Below the pieces are notes generated by a model. The model did no database searches. It was not told the origin of the DNA and saw only the letters and a program-made list of their open reading frames with translations. The position numbers and the translations under genes are program-made. A stretch of DNA of 64,000 bases, taken from contig NZ_MKUD01000058.1 in NCBI RefSeq assembly GCF_001898575.1, positions 124,001 through 188,000 of the forward strand. Reading direction: 5' to 3'. Positions 49,918 through 59,121 of the stretch are shown here, in pieces (the first letter of the stretch is position 1; the number at the start of each line of letters is the position of its first letter). This stretch comes from Spirosoma sp. 48-14. Lineage in GTDB: Bacteria; Bacteroidota; Bacteroidia; Cytophagales; Spirosomataceae.

Positions 49918-50326
49918 TTTGTTGTTCGATAGCTCTATATGGATCGACTATTTCCGACGAGTAATCAACCCTAAAACAGACATTTTGCACACGGCTTTGT
50001 TGTCGGACTGGCCAGTCTGGATATGCCCACCTATTTGGCAGGAGGTGCTACAAGGTATTAAATCAATAAACGAGTTACGCGCTGTACACGACAAATTCAA
50101 TTATTTGGAGCGTTTGCAAGTTGATGCCTATGAGCAGGCCGACCGAGCGGCTACTCTGTACAGGGTTTTACGCCAACAGGGTGTAACTATTCGTAAACCA
50201 AACGATTGTCTGATTGCAGTTTATGCTCTGCGATTTAATTTACGAGTTGTACATAATGATGTAGATTTTGACCGAATTGCTAGCCATTTACCAATTAGCG
50301 AGGGGATTCTACGCCTGTATTCATGA
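49910..50326 (+). CDS. vapC: VapC-like PIN-domain toxin
   Basis: 138 residues. The PIN fold acid residues are visible: Asp in LLFDSSIWIDYF, Glu in WQEVLQGI, Asp in NDCLIAVYA and Asp in VVHNDVDFDRIA. Such proteins are RNases cutting tRNA or rRNA. It forms a module with vapB. No phage or mobile gene is near, so it is a chromosomal module. Confidence 0.9.
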   Translation: MNDLLFDSSIWIDYFRRVINPKTDILHTALLSDWPVWICPPIWQEVLQGIKSINELRAVHDKFNYLERLQVDAYEQADRAATLYRVLRQQGVTIRKPNDCLIAVYALRFNLRVVHNDVDFDRIASHLPISEGILRLYS

Positions 50327-50652
50327 TCACAACGTGACGACGTAAATACTGCGTTATCGCTCCTCCACAAAACCCCATACTATAGCCGATTTGGCTGTTC
50401 ATTCATTGTGACTGCACGGAATCGGAAGGTTCATCTTCGCTATCATCAGTTCTAGCCCATACTCAGTTCAACAGTAGATAGAATTAAGCTCTGCCTAACA
50501 CTAGCACCTAAGCGTGTACAAAGGCGGACAGCCTGTGTCCGCTTACGGACATTGGTTCATCTACAAAACCGGCCCTATGGAGCATAAATGGCCATTTATG
50601 AAGTTGGCCACCTATTTGCTATACAAATGAGTAGGATACTATTTATGTACTC
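50327..50652. other. 326-base gap before the padR gene
   Basis: No gene is visible. A stem-loop GCGGACA-GCCTG-TGTCCGC lies at 50524-50542. Towards the padR start the sequence becomes AT-rich. An inverted repeat overlaps the start codon (listed separately). No promoter match of the TAnnTTTG form is clear. Confidence 0.6.
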
Positions 50653-50654
50653 AT
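50627..50654. promoter_or_regulatory. Inverted repeat overlapping the padR start codon
   Basis: ATGAGTA (50627-50633) and TACTCAT (50648-50654) are exact complements 14 bases apart, and the right arm contains the first two bases of the ATG. The arrangement suits autoregulation by a PadR dimer. Confidence 0.55.
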
Positions 50655-50991
50655 GAAAGGTGCTCAACTAGGCGAGTTTGAAGAGATTGTTTTGCTGACG
50701 ATTGCCTTGCTCTATGATGATGCCTACAGTGTAGCCGTCATGGAAGAGCTTAGCAACCGACTAGAACGCCCTATGCGCCTGGGGGCTGTTCATCGTACTA
50801 TGCAGCGACTCGAAGAAAAAGAACTGGTCCAGTCACGGTTTGGCGAATCGACAGCCGAACGGGGTGGACGACGTAAACGGCTCTTTACCGTAACCACTGC
50901 GGGTGAACAGGCGTTGCAGGAAGCGCGTAAAATTCGGAATGACCTTTGGGCCGATATACCTAAAGCTGCTTTTGGAGGGAGCCTGGCATGA
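50653..50991 (+). CDS. PadR family transcriptional regulator
   Basis: 112 residues with a winged helix: MKGAQLGEFEEIVLLTIALLYDD-type start, RPMRLGAVHRTMQRLEEKELVQSR and a C-terminal helix for dimer formation. In this phylum such regulators are found immediately before MacB/FtsX-like permeases. It overlaps the permease gene by 4 bases, so regulator and target are co-translated. It probably represses its own operon until an inducer is bound. Confidence 0.88.
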   Translation: MKGAQLGEFEEIVLLTIALLYDDAYSVAVMEELSNRLERPMRLGAVHRTMQRLEEKELVQSRFGESTAERGGRRKRLFTVTTAGEQALQEARKIRNDLWADIPKAAFGGSLA

Positions 50992-53687
50992 AGTCGACGC
51001 CAACAACGCACAATGCCGGGCAGAACGTAAAGCCTCCCCGCTGGGCAAACTGGCTTATGGAACGCATTACCGCTCCGCATTTACGCGAAGAACTTCAGGG
51101 CGATATGGAAGAGCTTTTTCATAGACGCGCCCATCGCCATGGCGCCACCAAAGCCCGGTTTATGTATGCCTGGGATTTATTACTGCTCATACACCCAAGG
51201 CTCTGGCGACGTGAACCAGAACCTACGTTCAAACCTCGTTATACGAAATACAGTGACGTTTCTAAACCCTTATCGTTTCATCCAGTCATGGTCCGCAATT
51301 ATCTAAAACTCGCTTTTCGCAATCTCACCAAGTACAAGGGATATTCGGCCATCAACATTGCCGGGCTGGCTGTCGGTATGGCCGTAACAATGCTGATTGG
51401 CATTTGGATACAAGACGAAGTATCGGCCAATAAGCATCATAAAAACTACGAAACCCTCTATCAGGTCAAACTGAACCAAACATTTGATGGGCAACGGGGC
51501 ACGCAGGACGCTATACCGTTTCCATTAGGCGACGAATTAAAAACCAAGTATCCCGACTTTAAAGCCGTGGCGATGTACCAACGGTCAGAAGGGACACGTT
51601 CGTTGATTGTTGGTGATCAGAAATTCCTCAAAAATGGGATTTATATTGGCCAGGATGCCATTGACATGTTTTCACTGTCTATCCTGAATGGCGATAGAAA
51701 CCCACTAAAGGAACCCTATTCAATCGTCCTTACGGATGAAACGGCCCGAACGCTTTTCGGAAATCAGGACCCCATTGGCAAGATTGTTCGAATCGACAAT
51801 TCTGTCGATCTGAAAGTAACAGCCGTGGTAGCCAAACAGCCAGCCAATGCTACGCTTCAGTTTGATTATTTATTGCCCTGGCAATTGCAGGAGGCTCGCT
51901 TTGACTGGGTAAGAAATAAGGCGAAAACCGACTGGCGAAACAACGATTGGGGCGTATTTGCGCAGTTGAAAGAGGGCATCGATCCAGCACAAACCAACGC
52001 AAAAATCAAAGATGTAATCCTGACTCATTTAGCCGCGAACGACCCTACGTCGAGAAACCAGGTCAAGCCTGAAGTTTTCCTGCACCCTATGGCCAAATGG
52101 CGGCTTTATTCAGAGTTTACGGACGGGAAGAATACCGGAGGCTTCATTAAATATGTACGACTATTTAGCATTTTCGGTCTGTTTATTCTGGTCATTGCGT
52201 GCATCAATTTTATGAATCTCAGCACAGCCCGTTCCGAAAAACGAGCCAAAGAGGTTGGGGTCCGAAAAGCGGTGGGGTCTGGTCGCGAGCAGTTGATCGG
52301 GCAGTTTTTAAGTGAGTCTATCCTGATTGCGGGCATGGCGTTGGTCATAGCCTTAGTCATTGTTCTGGCTTCGCTGCCTTTTTTCAATACACTCACGGAA
52401 AAATCGATGACGATCGAATTCGGGAATCCCCTGCTCTGGGGCGGCACACTAGCATTTACTTTATTTACAGGATTGTTAGCCGGTAGTTATCCAGCTCTGT
52501 ATCTGTCGTCATTCAGTCCCGTGAAGATTCTCAAAGGGACTTTTCAGGTTGGTAAAGGCGCTACATTACCCCGGAAAATTCTGGTGGTTGTTCAGTTTGC
52601 CTTTTCCATTTCACTGATGATTGGCACTATTATTATTTATCAGCAACTGGAACATGGCAAAAACCGTCCGCTTGGCTTTACAAAGGCAGGTCTTATTTCG
52701 ATTAACTCGTCTAAAAGTTTGCTTGATCATTACGACGCCCTTCGAGACGAATTAATGGCCACTGGGGCTGTATCCTCTATTTGTAAAACCAATGCACCGC
52801 CAACCCAATGGTGGAGCAGTAACAGTGGCTGGAAATGGAAAGGCGCAGGTCCCGCCGATGAATCCGTCATTTTTACAACCATCGCGACCAGCTACGACTA
52901 CACCAAAACAATGGGAATCAAGCTCAAAGAAGGGCGGGATTTTTCGAGAGCGTTTGCGACCGATTCGGCAGGGGTTATTTTGAACGAAGCGGCTGTCAAA
53001 CGCATGGGTCTGAAACACCCAGTCGGCGAACGAATGCGTTGGGCAAATAGAGACTGGACCGTTGTTGGCGTAGTACCCGACATCGTCGTAGAATGGTCGC
53101 CTTACCGCGCTGTTGCACCGATGACAATCATCTTTGCTAAAGATTGGGTTAATTTTATCGACCTGCGCATCAATCCGGCCATGTCACCTTCCGCAGCTAT
53201 CGACAAAATCCAACCCATTTTCGACAAATACAACCCGGCTTATCCATTCGACTATCAGTTTGCGGATGTCGAATACGCCAAAAAATTCCGATACGAAGAA
53301 CTCGTTGGTAATCTTTCGGCTGTCGTCTGCTTACTGGCCATCTTTATTTCGTGTCTGGGTCTGTTTGGTCTGGCCTCGTTTATTGCCGAGCAACGCACCA
53401 AAGAAATTGGCGTCCGGAAGGTATTGGGCGCCAGCATCGCGAATCTGTGGGGCTTATTATCGAAAGATTTTGTTCAGTTGGTGATTATTGCCTGCCTGAT
53501 CGCTTCACCTATTGCCTGGTATGCAATGAATCAGTGGCTGGAAAGCTATACCTACAAAATAACGATTCATATCAGCGTATTTGTAGGCGTATTAGCCATA
53601 GCTTTGTTAATTACCTTATTAACGGTCAGTTACCAGGCCCTTAAAGCTGCTTTATTAAACCCGGTAAAGACGCTGAGAAGCGAATAA
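50988..53687 (+). CDS. ABC transporter permease of the MacB/FtsX type
   Basis: 899 residues. An N-terminal extension (residues 1-80, with WLMERITAPHLREELQGDMEE) is the permease prefix domain found next to PadR regulators. Then the MacB periplasmic core and FtsX domains follow: RNLTKYKGYSAINIAGLAVG, then ARSEKRAKEVGVRKAVGSGR, and at the C-terminus ASFIAEQRTKEIGVRKVLGAS. Eight membrane helices are expected. It has no own ATPase gene nearby. Such proteins may act as mechanotransmission or peptide export systems. Confidence 0.88.
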   Translation: MKSTPTTHNAGQNVKPPRWANWLMERITAPHLREELQGDMEELFHRRAHRHGATKARFMYAWDLLLLIHPRLWRREPEPTFKPRYTKYSDVSKPLSFHPVMVRNYLKLAFRNLTKYKGYSAINIAGLAVGMAVTMLIGIWIQDEVSANKHHKNYETLYQVKLNQTFDGQRGTQDAIPFPLGDELKTKYPDFKAVAMYQRSEGTRSLIVGDQKFLKNGIYIGQDAIDMFSLSILNGDRNPLKEPYSIVLTDETARTLFGNQDPIGKIVRIDNSVDLKVTAVVAKQPANATLQFDYLLPWQLQEARFDWVRNKAKTDWRNNDWGVFAQLKEGIDPAQTNAKIKDVILTHLAANDPTSRNQVKPEVFLHPMAKWRLYSEFTDGKNTGGFIKYVRLFSIFGLFILVIACINFMNLSTARSEKRAKEVGVRKAVGSGREQLIGQFLSESILIAGMALVIALVIVLASLPFFNTLTEKSMTIEFGNPLLWGGTLAFTLFTGLLAGSYPALYLSSFSPVKILKGTFQVGKGATLPRKILVVVQFAFSISLMIGTIIIYQQLEHGKNRPLGFTKAGLISINSSKSLLDHYDALRDELMATGAVSSICKTNAPPTQWWSSNSGWKWKGAGPADESVIFTTIATSYDYTKTMGIKLKEGRDFSRAFATDSAGVILNEAAVKRMGLKHPVGERMRWANRDWTVVGVVPDIVVEWSPYRAVAPMTIIFAKDWVNFIDLRINPAMSPSAAIDKIQPIFDKYNPAYPFDYQFADVEYAKKFRYEELVGNLSAVVCLLAIFISCLGLFGLASFIAEQRTKEIGVRKVLGASIANLWGLLSKDFVQLVIIACLIASPIAWYAMNQWLESYTYKITIHISVFVGVLAIALLITLLTVSYQALKAALLNPVKTLRSE

Positions 53688-53696
53688 GCACTGAAC

Positions 53697-54425
53697 ATGG
53701 CGAAAAAGCGAACGTTTCTACGAGCAGAGTGGCGTAATCTGTTGATGCTCAACTATGAAGTAGACCCAGCCATACTGACTCCGCATTTACCCCCGGCTAC
53801 CGAACTCGATTTCTGGCAGGGGAAGGCGTTGGTCAGTATGGTTGGATTTCGCTTTCTGGAAACGGCCGTTTTGGGCATAAAATGGCCCTGGCATACTAAT
53901 TTTGACGAAGTCAATCTACGTTTTTACGTTCGGCATTTCGATGGTCAGCAATGGAAGCGGGGCGTTGTGTTCGTTAGCGAAATCGTGCCCAGACCTATCA
54001 TCGCTACCGTAGCCAATGTACTCTATCACGAGCGTTACCAGGCGCTACCTGTACGCCATACCATTCAGTCCCTTGATACTCATTCTCAGTCTATTCAATA
54101 TGAATGGAAGGTAAAAGACCGCTGGAACAAACTGGGCGCAACGGTGAGCACGGATTTACAGGTTATGCCGCCGGACAGTGCCGAAGCGTTTATTTTTGAA
54201 CATTACTGGGGCTATAACAAACTGAGCGAACGAAGCACACACGAGTATCAGGTCGAGCACGTTTCCTGGCAAATTGCCGATGTTCATAATGCCTATCTGG
54301 ACGCTGATGTCGCCCACTTATACGGGAACGAATTCGTTCCCTTTCTAGCTCAACCTCCGCATTCAGCCTTTTATGCCGATGGTTCGCCTGTTTCGGTCCG
54401 AATTGCTGGTAAACTCCATATTTAA
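53697..54425 (+). CDS. DUF2071 (YqjF-like) family protein
   Basis: 242 residues. The start RAEWRNLLMLNYEVDPAIL and the later VNLRFYVRHFDGQQWKRGVVF identify the DUF2071 family (acetoacetate-decarboxylase-like fold). Biochemical role is unknown. It starts 9 bases after the permease, so it is probably in the same transcript, but it is not known to work with FtsX proteins. Confidence 0.82.
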   Translation: MAKKRTFLRAEWRNLLMLNYEVDPAILTPHLPPATELDFWQGKALVSMVGFRFLETAVLGIKWPWHTNFDEVNLRFYVRHFDGQQWKRGVVFVSEIVPRPIIATVANVLYHERYQALPVRHTIQSLDTHSQSIQYEWKVKDRWNKLGATVSTDLQVMPPDSAEAFIFEHYWGYNKLSERSTHEYQVEHVSWQIADVHNAYLDADVAHLYGNEFVPFLAQPPHSAFYADGSPVSVRIAGKLHI

Positions 54426-54509
54426 TTTAATCGTTGCCAATCCTACTGACATAAGGCTGTCACTACAACGCGTGATCTTTGTTGTGATCATTCACCAAAA
54501 CAACAAATC

Positions 54510-54992
54510 ATGACAACGCAACTGTCGATTCCCGAAAACGCACTGGCGATCACCGAAACACAGCCCTTCACCGCTCTTGGCTTCACCACCCGCGCAACTT
54601 TACAAACCCTCTCGCAGCACGCACCCGGGGTAGCCGAAAGTCTATACAAGGAAGCTAACCTGTTGGGTTTGACCGTGACTGGCCCAATTCATTGGCTTTA
54701 CACCGATGTCAACGGCAACGAAACCCATGAATTCCAGTTAGAGATTGTCTTGCCAATTGCGCAACCGGGAGCCCCATCCGACCACTTTTTCTACAAAGAC
54801 TATCCTTCCTTTCGATGTGCTACGTACACCTATACGGGTCCCTGGAGCGATTTTGGTGCGGTATATGATGCGCTATTCGGTCAGTTTCATCGGAACGGTT
54901 ATCAGAACGATGGGCGCGTTCGTGAGGTGTACACGGTTGTCGACCTTCAGAATCAGGGCAATTGCATAACCGAGATTCAGATTGGCCTTTAG
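54510..54992 (+). CDS. GyrI-like small-molecule-binding domain protein
   Basis: 160 residues resembling the effector-binding half of AraC-type regulators and the GyrI/SbmC fold: HWLYTDVNGNETHEFQLEI, then SFRCATYTYTGPWSDFGAVYD. No DNA-binding domain is present. Such stand-alone proteins bind hydrophobic small molecules or act as stress proteins. It lies 84 bases after DUF2071 and is closed by a clear terminator. Confidence 0.75.
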   Translation: MTTQLSIPENALAITETQPFTALGFTTRATLQTLSQHAPGVAESLYKEANLLGLTVTGPIHWLYTDVNGNETHEFQLEIVLPIAQPGAPSDHFFYKDYPSFRCATYTYTGPWSDFGAVYDALFGQFHRNGYQNDGRVREVYTVVDLQNQGNCITEIQIGL

Positions 54993-55018
54993 CTAATTAG
55001 AGCCGTTTTCCCCTAAAC

Positions 55019-55064
55019 AACAAAGACCCGAAGCTGGTAGAAAACCTGACTTCGGGTCTTTGTT
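55019..55064 (+). terminator. Terminator after the GyrI-like gene
   Basis: AACAAAGACCCGAAG (55019-55033) and its exact complement (55050-55064) form a 15-base stem with a 16-base loop. The U-rich end (TCTTTGTTT) is inside the arm. It can work on either strand. Confidence 0.8.
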
Positions 55065-55104
55065 TAAGGCTCAGTAACGTACTGGGTTTACCAACCGGCT
55101 ATTC

Positions 55105-56271
55105 ATGAAAAAGCAATCCTCTACTTCCCGACGAGATTTTCTACGCAACTTAGGTGCCGGGGCATCAGCGCTCTCGCTTCCAATGCTCGGCTATGCCGAT
55201 AACGAATTTGTAAAAAACGAATCCAGCGGACTGTATTCATTACGGCCAAACGCTTTGGGACAGCCCGGCCGCAAGCTGGGTATTGCCCTGGTCGGGCTGG
55301 GTTATTACAGCACTAATCTACTGGCGCCTGCGTTGCAACAAACCCAGAATTGCCGTTTAGCCGGTATCGTGACGGGGACTCCCTCAAAAGCCGAGCAATG
55401 GATGCAGAAGTACAACATCCCCAAAGCGAATGTATACGACTATAAAACCTTCGATCGTATTGCCGACAATAAAGATATTGATGTAGTATATGTAGTGCTT
55501 CCCAACTCAATGCACGAAGAATATGTAATACGGGCGGCAAAGGCGGGTAAGCACGTCATTTGCGAAAAACCCATGGCAATTACCGCTAAAGAATGTCAGA
55601 ATATGATTGATGCCTGTAAGAAGGCGAACAAACAACTGGCGATTGGCTATCGACTTCACTATGAGCCATTTACCAAAGAAGTGATGCGACTAGGTCAGGA
55701 AAAAGTATTTGGTGCCGTTAAATTCATCGAAAGTAGCGACGGGTTCCGCAGTGGCGATCCAAACCAGTGGCGGCTGAAGAAAAGTATGGCCGGGGGTGGC
55801 CCACTCATGGATGTAGGCATCTATGCCGTACAGGGCGCCCGCTACGTAACGGGTGAAGAACCGATCTCTGTAACGGCTCAATTTGCCCCCAAAACTGATC
55901 CACAGAAGTTTAAGGATGTTGAGGAAACCATGTTCTGGCAGTTTGAATTTCCGGGAGGTGCCGTTTCAAACTCCACTACCAGCTATGCAGCTGGTGTTGA
56001 ACGGCTCTATGCCTCCTGTGAAAAAGGATGGTTTGAGCTATCGCCTGCTTTTGGCTACGGCCCGCTGAAAGGTCGTACCAGCAAAGGACCTATTGAACAA
56101 CCTGTAGTGAATCATCAGGCAGCGCACATGGACGGCGTTTGCAAAGACCTTCTGGACGGCAAAAAACTACCCGATCATGTGACCGGTGAAGAAGGGCTAC
56201 GCGATGTCCGATTATTACAGGCCATTTATCAGGCTGCCGAAACAGGCCGAAAGATTAATCTGAAAGCGTAA
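55105..56271 (+). CDS. Gfo/Idh/MocA family oxidoreductase with Tat signal
   Basis: 388 residues. A twin-arginine signal (TSRRDFLRNLGAGASALSL) indicates export in folded form to the periplasm. The NADP site is GIALVGLGYYSTNLLAPAL, followed by the family motif EKPMAITAKECQNM with the catalytic Lys, and YRLHYEPFTKE. Family members act on sugars; the export of the folded cofactor-bound enzyme is typical of glucose-fructose oxidoreductase relatives. The gene is isolated between two terminators. Confidence 0.85.
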   Translation: MKKQSSTSRRDFLRNLGAGASALSLPMLGYADNEFVKNESSGLYSLRPNALGQPGRKLGIALVGLGYYSTNLLAPALQQTQNCRLAGIVTGTPSKAEQWMQKYNIPKANVYDYKTFDRIADNKDIDVVYVVLPNSMHEEYVIRAAKAGKHVICEKPMAITAKECQNMIDACKKANKQLAIGYRLHYEPFTKEVMRLGQEKVFGAVKFIESSDGFRSGDPNQWRLKKSMAGGGPLMDVGIYAVQGARYVTGEEPISVTAQFAPKTDPQKFKDVEETMFWQFEFPGGAVSNSTTSYAAGVERLYASCEKGWFELSPAFGYGPLKGRTSKGPIEQPVVNHQAAHMDGVCKDLLDGKKLPDHVTGEEGLRDVRLLQAIYQAAETGRKINLKA

Positions 56272-56300
56272 AGGCGACGTTTACCATTCGTCAAATAATT

Positions 56301-56327
56301 AGCCCTGCCTGATCAGGGCTTTTTTTG
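56301..56327. terminator. Terminator between the convergent oxidoreductase and kinase genes
   Basis: AGCCCTG and CAGGGCT form a seven-base stem with loop CCTGAT, followed by seven T on the plus strand. Confidence 0.85.
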
Positions 56328-56347
56328 TCTATGCTTTCCCAGACAGT

Positions 56348-58276
56348 TTAGAGGTAGTTGTTACCCGGTAATACGAGGGTGAACCGAGTGCCACTCTCCG
56401 CCGAACTCTCCACCCTGAGCTGTCCTCGATTTCGATGCGTAAACTCACTCACTAGAATTAATCCTAAACCCCGATTGGATTCACTCAACTGACCATCCTT
56501 AGGATGCGCCAATACCGACCGTACCGACGATAACTGGGCGGAGCTCATTCCGGGTCCCGAATCCCATACCTCAATACTGACCTTGGAGGACTCCTGAATA
56601 GTAGCCTCAATCGTGAGTCGACCCGGTTGCCGATCTATGGCCTTAAGCGCATTGGCCACCAGGTTCCGTAAAATTAACTCCAGCGCATCGGGGTCGGCAT
56701 ACACCTGAAGGCGGTCGGAGCAACGCACAGTAAAGACGACAGAATCTGAATAAGGCAGGCTCTCAAACAGGCTCACCACTTCCCGCAGCTTGGGCGCCAA
56801 CAGTAGCAGTTGTGGTTGGTAAGGTAGCTCCTGTCGTTGGGCTAGAGCCCAGCGCAGCAGATTGTCGAGCATAAGCTGGATGCGAGCTCCGGCTTCATCA
56901 ATTGCCTGAGATAGTTTTTCTATGGCCTCATAGCGCTGGTTTTTCAGGTAATAGCTCACTAGTTCGTTCATTCCCTGGAAGGCATGCATAGGTCGGCGCA
57001 GGTCGTGAGCGATGATGCTAAAGAAGCGTTCTCGAGATTTATTGAGGGCTTTCAGTTGGTTATTGGCCTGATAGAGTCGGTATAACAGAAACCCAACGAT
57101 GACCAGCACAGCCGCTACAATCAGCAGCAGGAGTCGGGTTTGTTGCTGTTGTTGTTGCAGATAAAGGATTTGTTGCTGTTTGCGTTGGTCTTCATAGCGG
57201 GCTTCCAGTTCGAGCATCTTTTCGTCATTCTCGGCCAACAGAATCCGATCATTGTAATGCTGAATGCTATCAGCCAGGCGATTGGCCTCAACATAGTCAC
57301 CCTTTTGCATTAACAATTGCCGGTACTTGTTATAGGTATCTTTTATGGGTATATGATGCTTAACCGGTTTAGTTTGGGTAAGCAACGTTATCACGTTCTG
57401 GCACAAGGCAATTCCCTCATCGGTTCGCCTGAGTTTATAACAATAGCCCGCTAGATTTTGCATGACGACTGTCATTTCCCAAAACTGAGCTGGTTTTAAC
57501 TGCCTAAGAAGCTGTTTGCTCTGTTCATAGGCCAGTATAGCCTCGCCATGCAGATAATAACAATGGGCTTGTAGGCGACTAAACTGTACACGGGCATAGC
57601 TGCAGGAAGGATTCTTATTGATTATTTCGAAGGCTTGGTCAAGGGTTTGTTGCATGAGCCCTATTCCCTTCTCAGTCAGTATAGCCCGATCCCAGGCATA
57701 CGCCAATTTGGCCACCAGGAGATCATGCGGATCGTGGTTGGTAGTTAGAATCTGATCAATTTGGTCTAAATATCCCTTGCTGACCTGCGTCTTTGAGTGG
57801 ACCTTATATTGATAGTTTTTTATATTAATAAGCACTAATAAACCATAGGTGTTTAAGAGGCCCGATTGATCACCAAGCAACTGAAAAGCCTGGAGAGCCT
57901 GATTAGCGTATAAGGTCGTTTGGCCACGATAGTCCAGATAGTAATGGGCAAAGGCACGGAGATATCGATACGCTGCATCAGCCGTCTGATTGTGGTATAC
58001 TTTAGTCAAGCGGCTAATCTCAGGTAGGTACTTACCAACCTTATCATGATACCCCCAACAGTACGTACGCTCTAATACAATCAGGCTCCTGAGTCGATCC
58101 AGGGATGGGGCAGGGTTTCGCACTAGCCATTGCTCCAGGCTATCGGGATTAGTAATCGGCTGTGTATCAGCAAATTCAAACGACTTCGCATTGGCAACCC
58201 CACCAATTAACCCTACAAAAACCAAAATGACTGTGAAGTAGATGGAGATTAACTCACCAATAGACTTGAATTTCAT
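56348..58276 (-). CDS. TPR-containing sensor histidine kinase
   Basis: 642 residues from the ATG at 58276; an earlier start at 58318 is possible but the membrane signal begins at ELISIYFTVILVFVGLIG. A large periplasmic region with TPR-like helices (about residues 60-330) is followed by a membrane helix (RLLLLIVAAVLVIVGFLLY), a coiled region, the H box SIIAHDLRRPMHAFQGM and the ATP-binding domain with NLVANALKA and DSGPGMSS and GLGLILV. No response regulator is adjacent. The kinase may be orphaned or its partner located elsewhere. Confidence 0.87.
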   Translation of the reverse strand: MKFKSIGELISIYFTVILVFVGLIGGVANAKSFEFADTQPITNPDSLEQWLVRNPAPSLDRLRSLIVLERTYCWGYHDKVGKYLPEISRLTKVYHNQTADAAYRYLRAFAHYYLDYRGQTTLYANQALQAFQLLGDQSGLLNTYGLLVLINIKNYQYKVHSKTQVSKGYLDQIDQILTTNHDPHDLLVAKLAYAWDRAILTEKGIGLMQQTLDQAFEIINKNPSCSYARVQFSRLQAHCYYLHGEAILAYEQSKQLLRQLKPAQFWEMTVVMQNLAGYCYKLRRTDEGIALCQNVITLLTQTKPVKHHIPIKDTYNKYRQLLMQKGDYVEANRLADSIQHYNDRILLAENDEKMLELEARYEDQRKQQQILYLQQQQQQTRLLLLIVAAVLVIVGFLLYRLYQANNQLKALNKSRERFFSIIAHDLRRPMHAFQGMNELVSYYLKNQRYEAIEKLSQAIDEAGARIQLMLDNLLRWALAQRQELPYQPQLLLLAPKLREVVSLFESLPYSDSVVFTVRCSDRLQVYADPDALELILRNLVANALKAIDRQPGRLTIEATIQESSKVSIEVWDSGPGMSSAQLSSVRSVLAHPKDGQLSESNRGLGLILVSEFTHRNRGQLRVESSAESGTRFTLVLPGNNYL

Positions 58277-58824
58277 GAGCAATAGCTTTCGTCTATAGGG
58301 CAGAAGAGGACAAAACAAAAATAACCATGTAAAATATTGGTCCTGAGCGAGTCGTACAGAAAACGAACGTTCTCTTTATGACTCACCCAGAAATTGGCGA
58401 AACATAGATTCTAGGCAAATTATCAGGTAAGAACCCAGGCTAAATAATCAAAGTAAGCGTTGGTAGTTGCAACCTTTGCTAAGAGGTTAACGCGATCAAT
58501 GCCCAATTACCGATCTCCGTATTTTTCATACTAGCCCCGTTTTGCCGTGTAGATCTAATTGTTTATTAGTTAACAATCGCATCCATTTAGATACAATCTC
58601 AACAACCAATTCTTATATAAAGGCTAAATTACAAAACTTCAGATTAACTGCTCGTCTAGATCAGTGTCATTGATTCTTCTAGCTAAGACAATCGTGTTTC
58701 CTTTTCGTGCCAACGACGAGCTATGTGCCTCTCTGCGGAGCTGCCCCATAGTTGTTGGCTTGGGCGAATAAATTTAGAAGTTGTTTGAGTTAGTCAACTT
58801 ACAACGTTTTACCCAGGTAGGGTG

Positions 58825-58927
58825 AGGGTAGATTCTCAAATCTGCCCTCCGTGCTGTCTCTCAAAACCGAGTCAGACCAACCGTTCGGTTTTAAGAAACC
58901 GAACACGTCAGGTTTAAGAACCTGACG
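58825..58927. repeat. Cluster of three small-loop stem-loops
   Basis: 58825-58848 has 10-base arms AGGGTAGATT/AATCTGCCCT with one wobble and loop CTCA. 58883-58904 has perfect 9-base arms (GTTCGGTTT) and loop TAAG. 58906-58927 has perfect 9-base arms (CGTCAGGTT) and loop TAAG. The last two are one base apart. They share loop words and the GGTTT-AAG-AACC core with the hairpins at 1661-1765. Confidence 0.8.
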
Positions 58928-59021
58928 CCACGAACTCAAGCCATAAGGAAAAATGGACGACTATTTAAAGGAGGCCAGTTTACCAAAAACTGAAACTATT
59001 AAGACAAATTCTAAATAACAC

Positions 59022-59053
59022 TTGATAAACTCATTTATTATCCATTACCTTTG
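59022..59053 (+). promoter_or_regulatory. Promoter of the heme uptake operon
   Basis: TTG at 59022-59024 and TACCTTTG at 59046-59053 are separated by 21 bases, a good Bacteroidota promoter. It lies 68 bases before the receptor ATG. Confidence 0.7.
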
Positions 59054-59078
59054 CTCATTATTTTTAATTAGTCTATTT

Positions 59079-59098
59079 AATAATAGAATTCAATTATC
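59079..59098. promoter_or_regulatory. Palindrome between promoter and heme receptor start
   Basis: AATAATAGAATTCAATTATC centres on GAATTC with one mismatch in the inner 18 bases. Its size and AT-rich wording resemble a Fur box, which would fit iron control. It ends 23 bases before the ATG. Confidence 0.4.
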
Positions 59099-59121
59099 AT
59101 AAGCCATTGACTACCTGGATC

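Larger units (their letters stand above)
58319..59106. other. Large gap between divergent kinase and heme receptor genes
   Basis: About 790 bases without a gene. It holds three stem-loops (58825-58848, 58883-58904 and 58906-58927), a promoter at 59022-59053 and a palindrome at 59079-59098. The rest is AT-rich and unexplained. No transposase or RNA gene is recognised. Confidence 0.7.
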
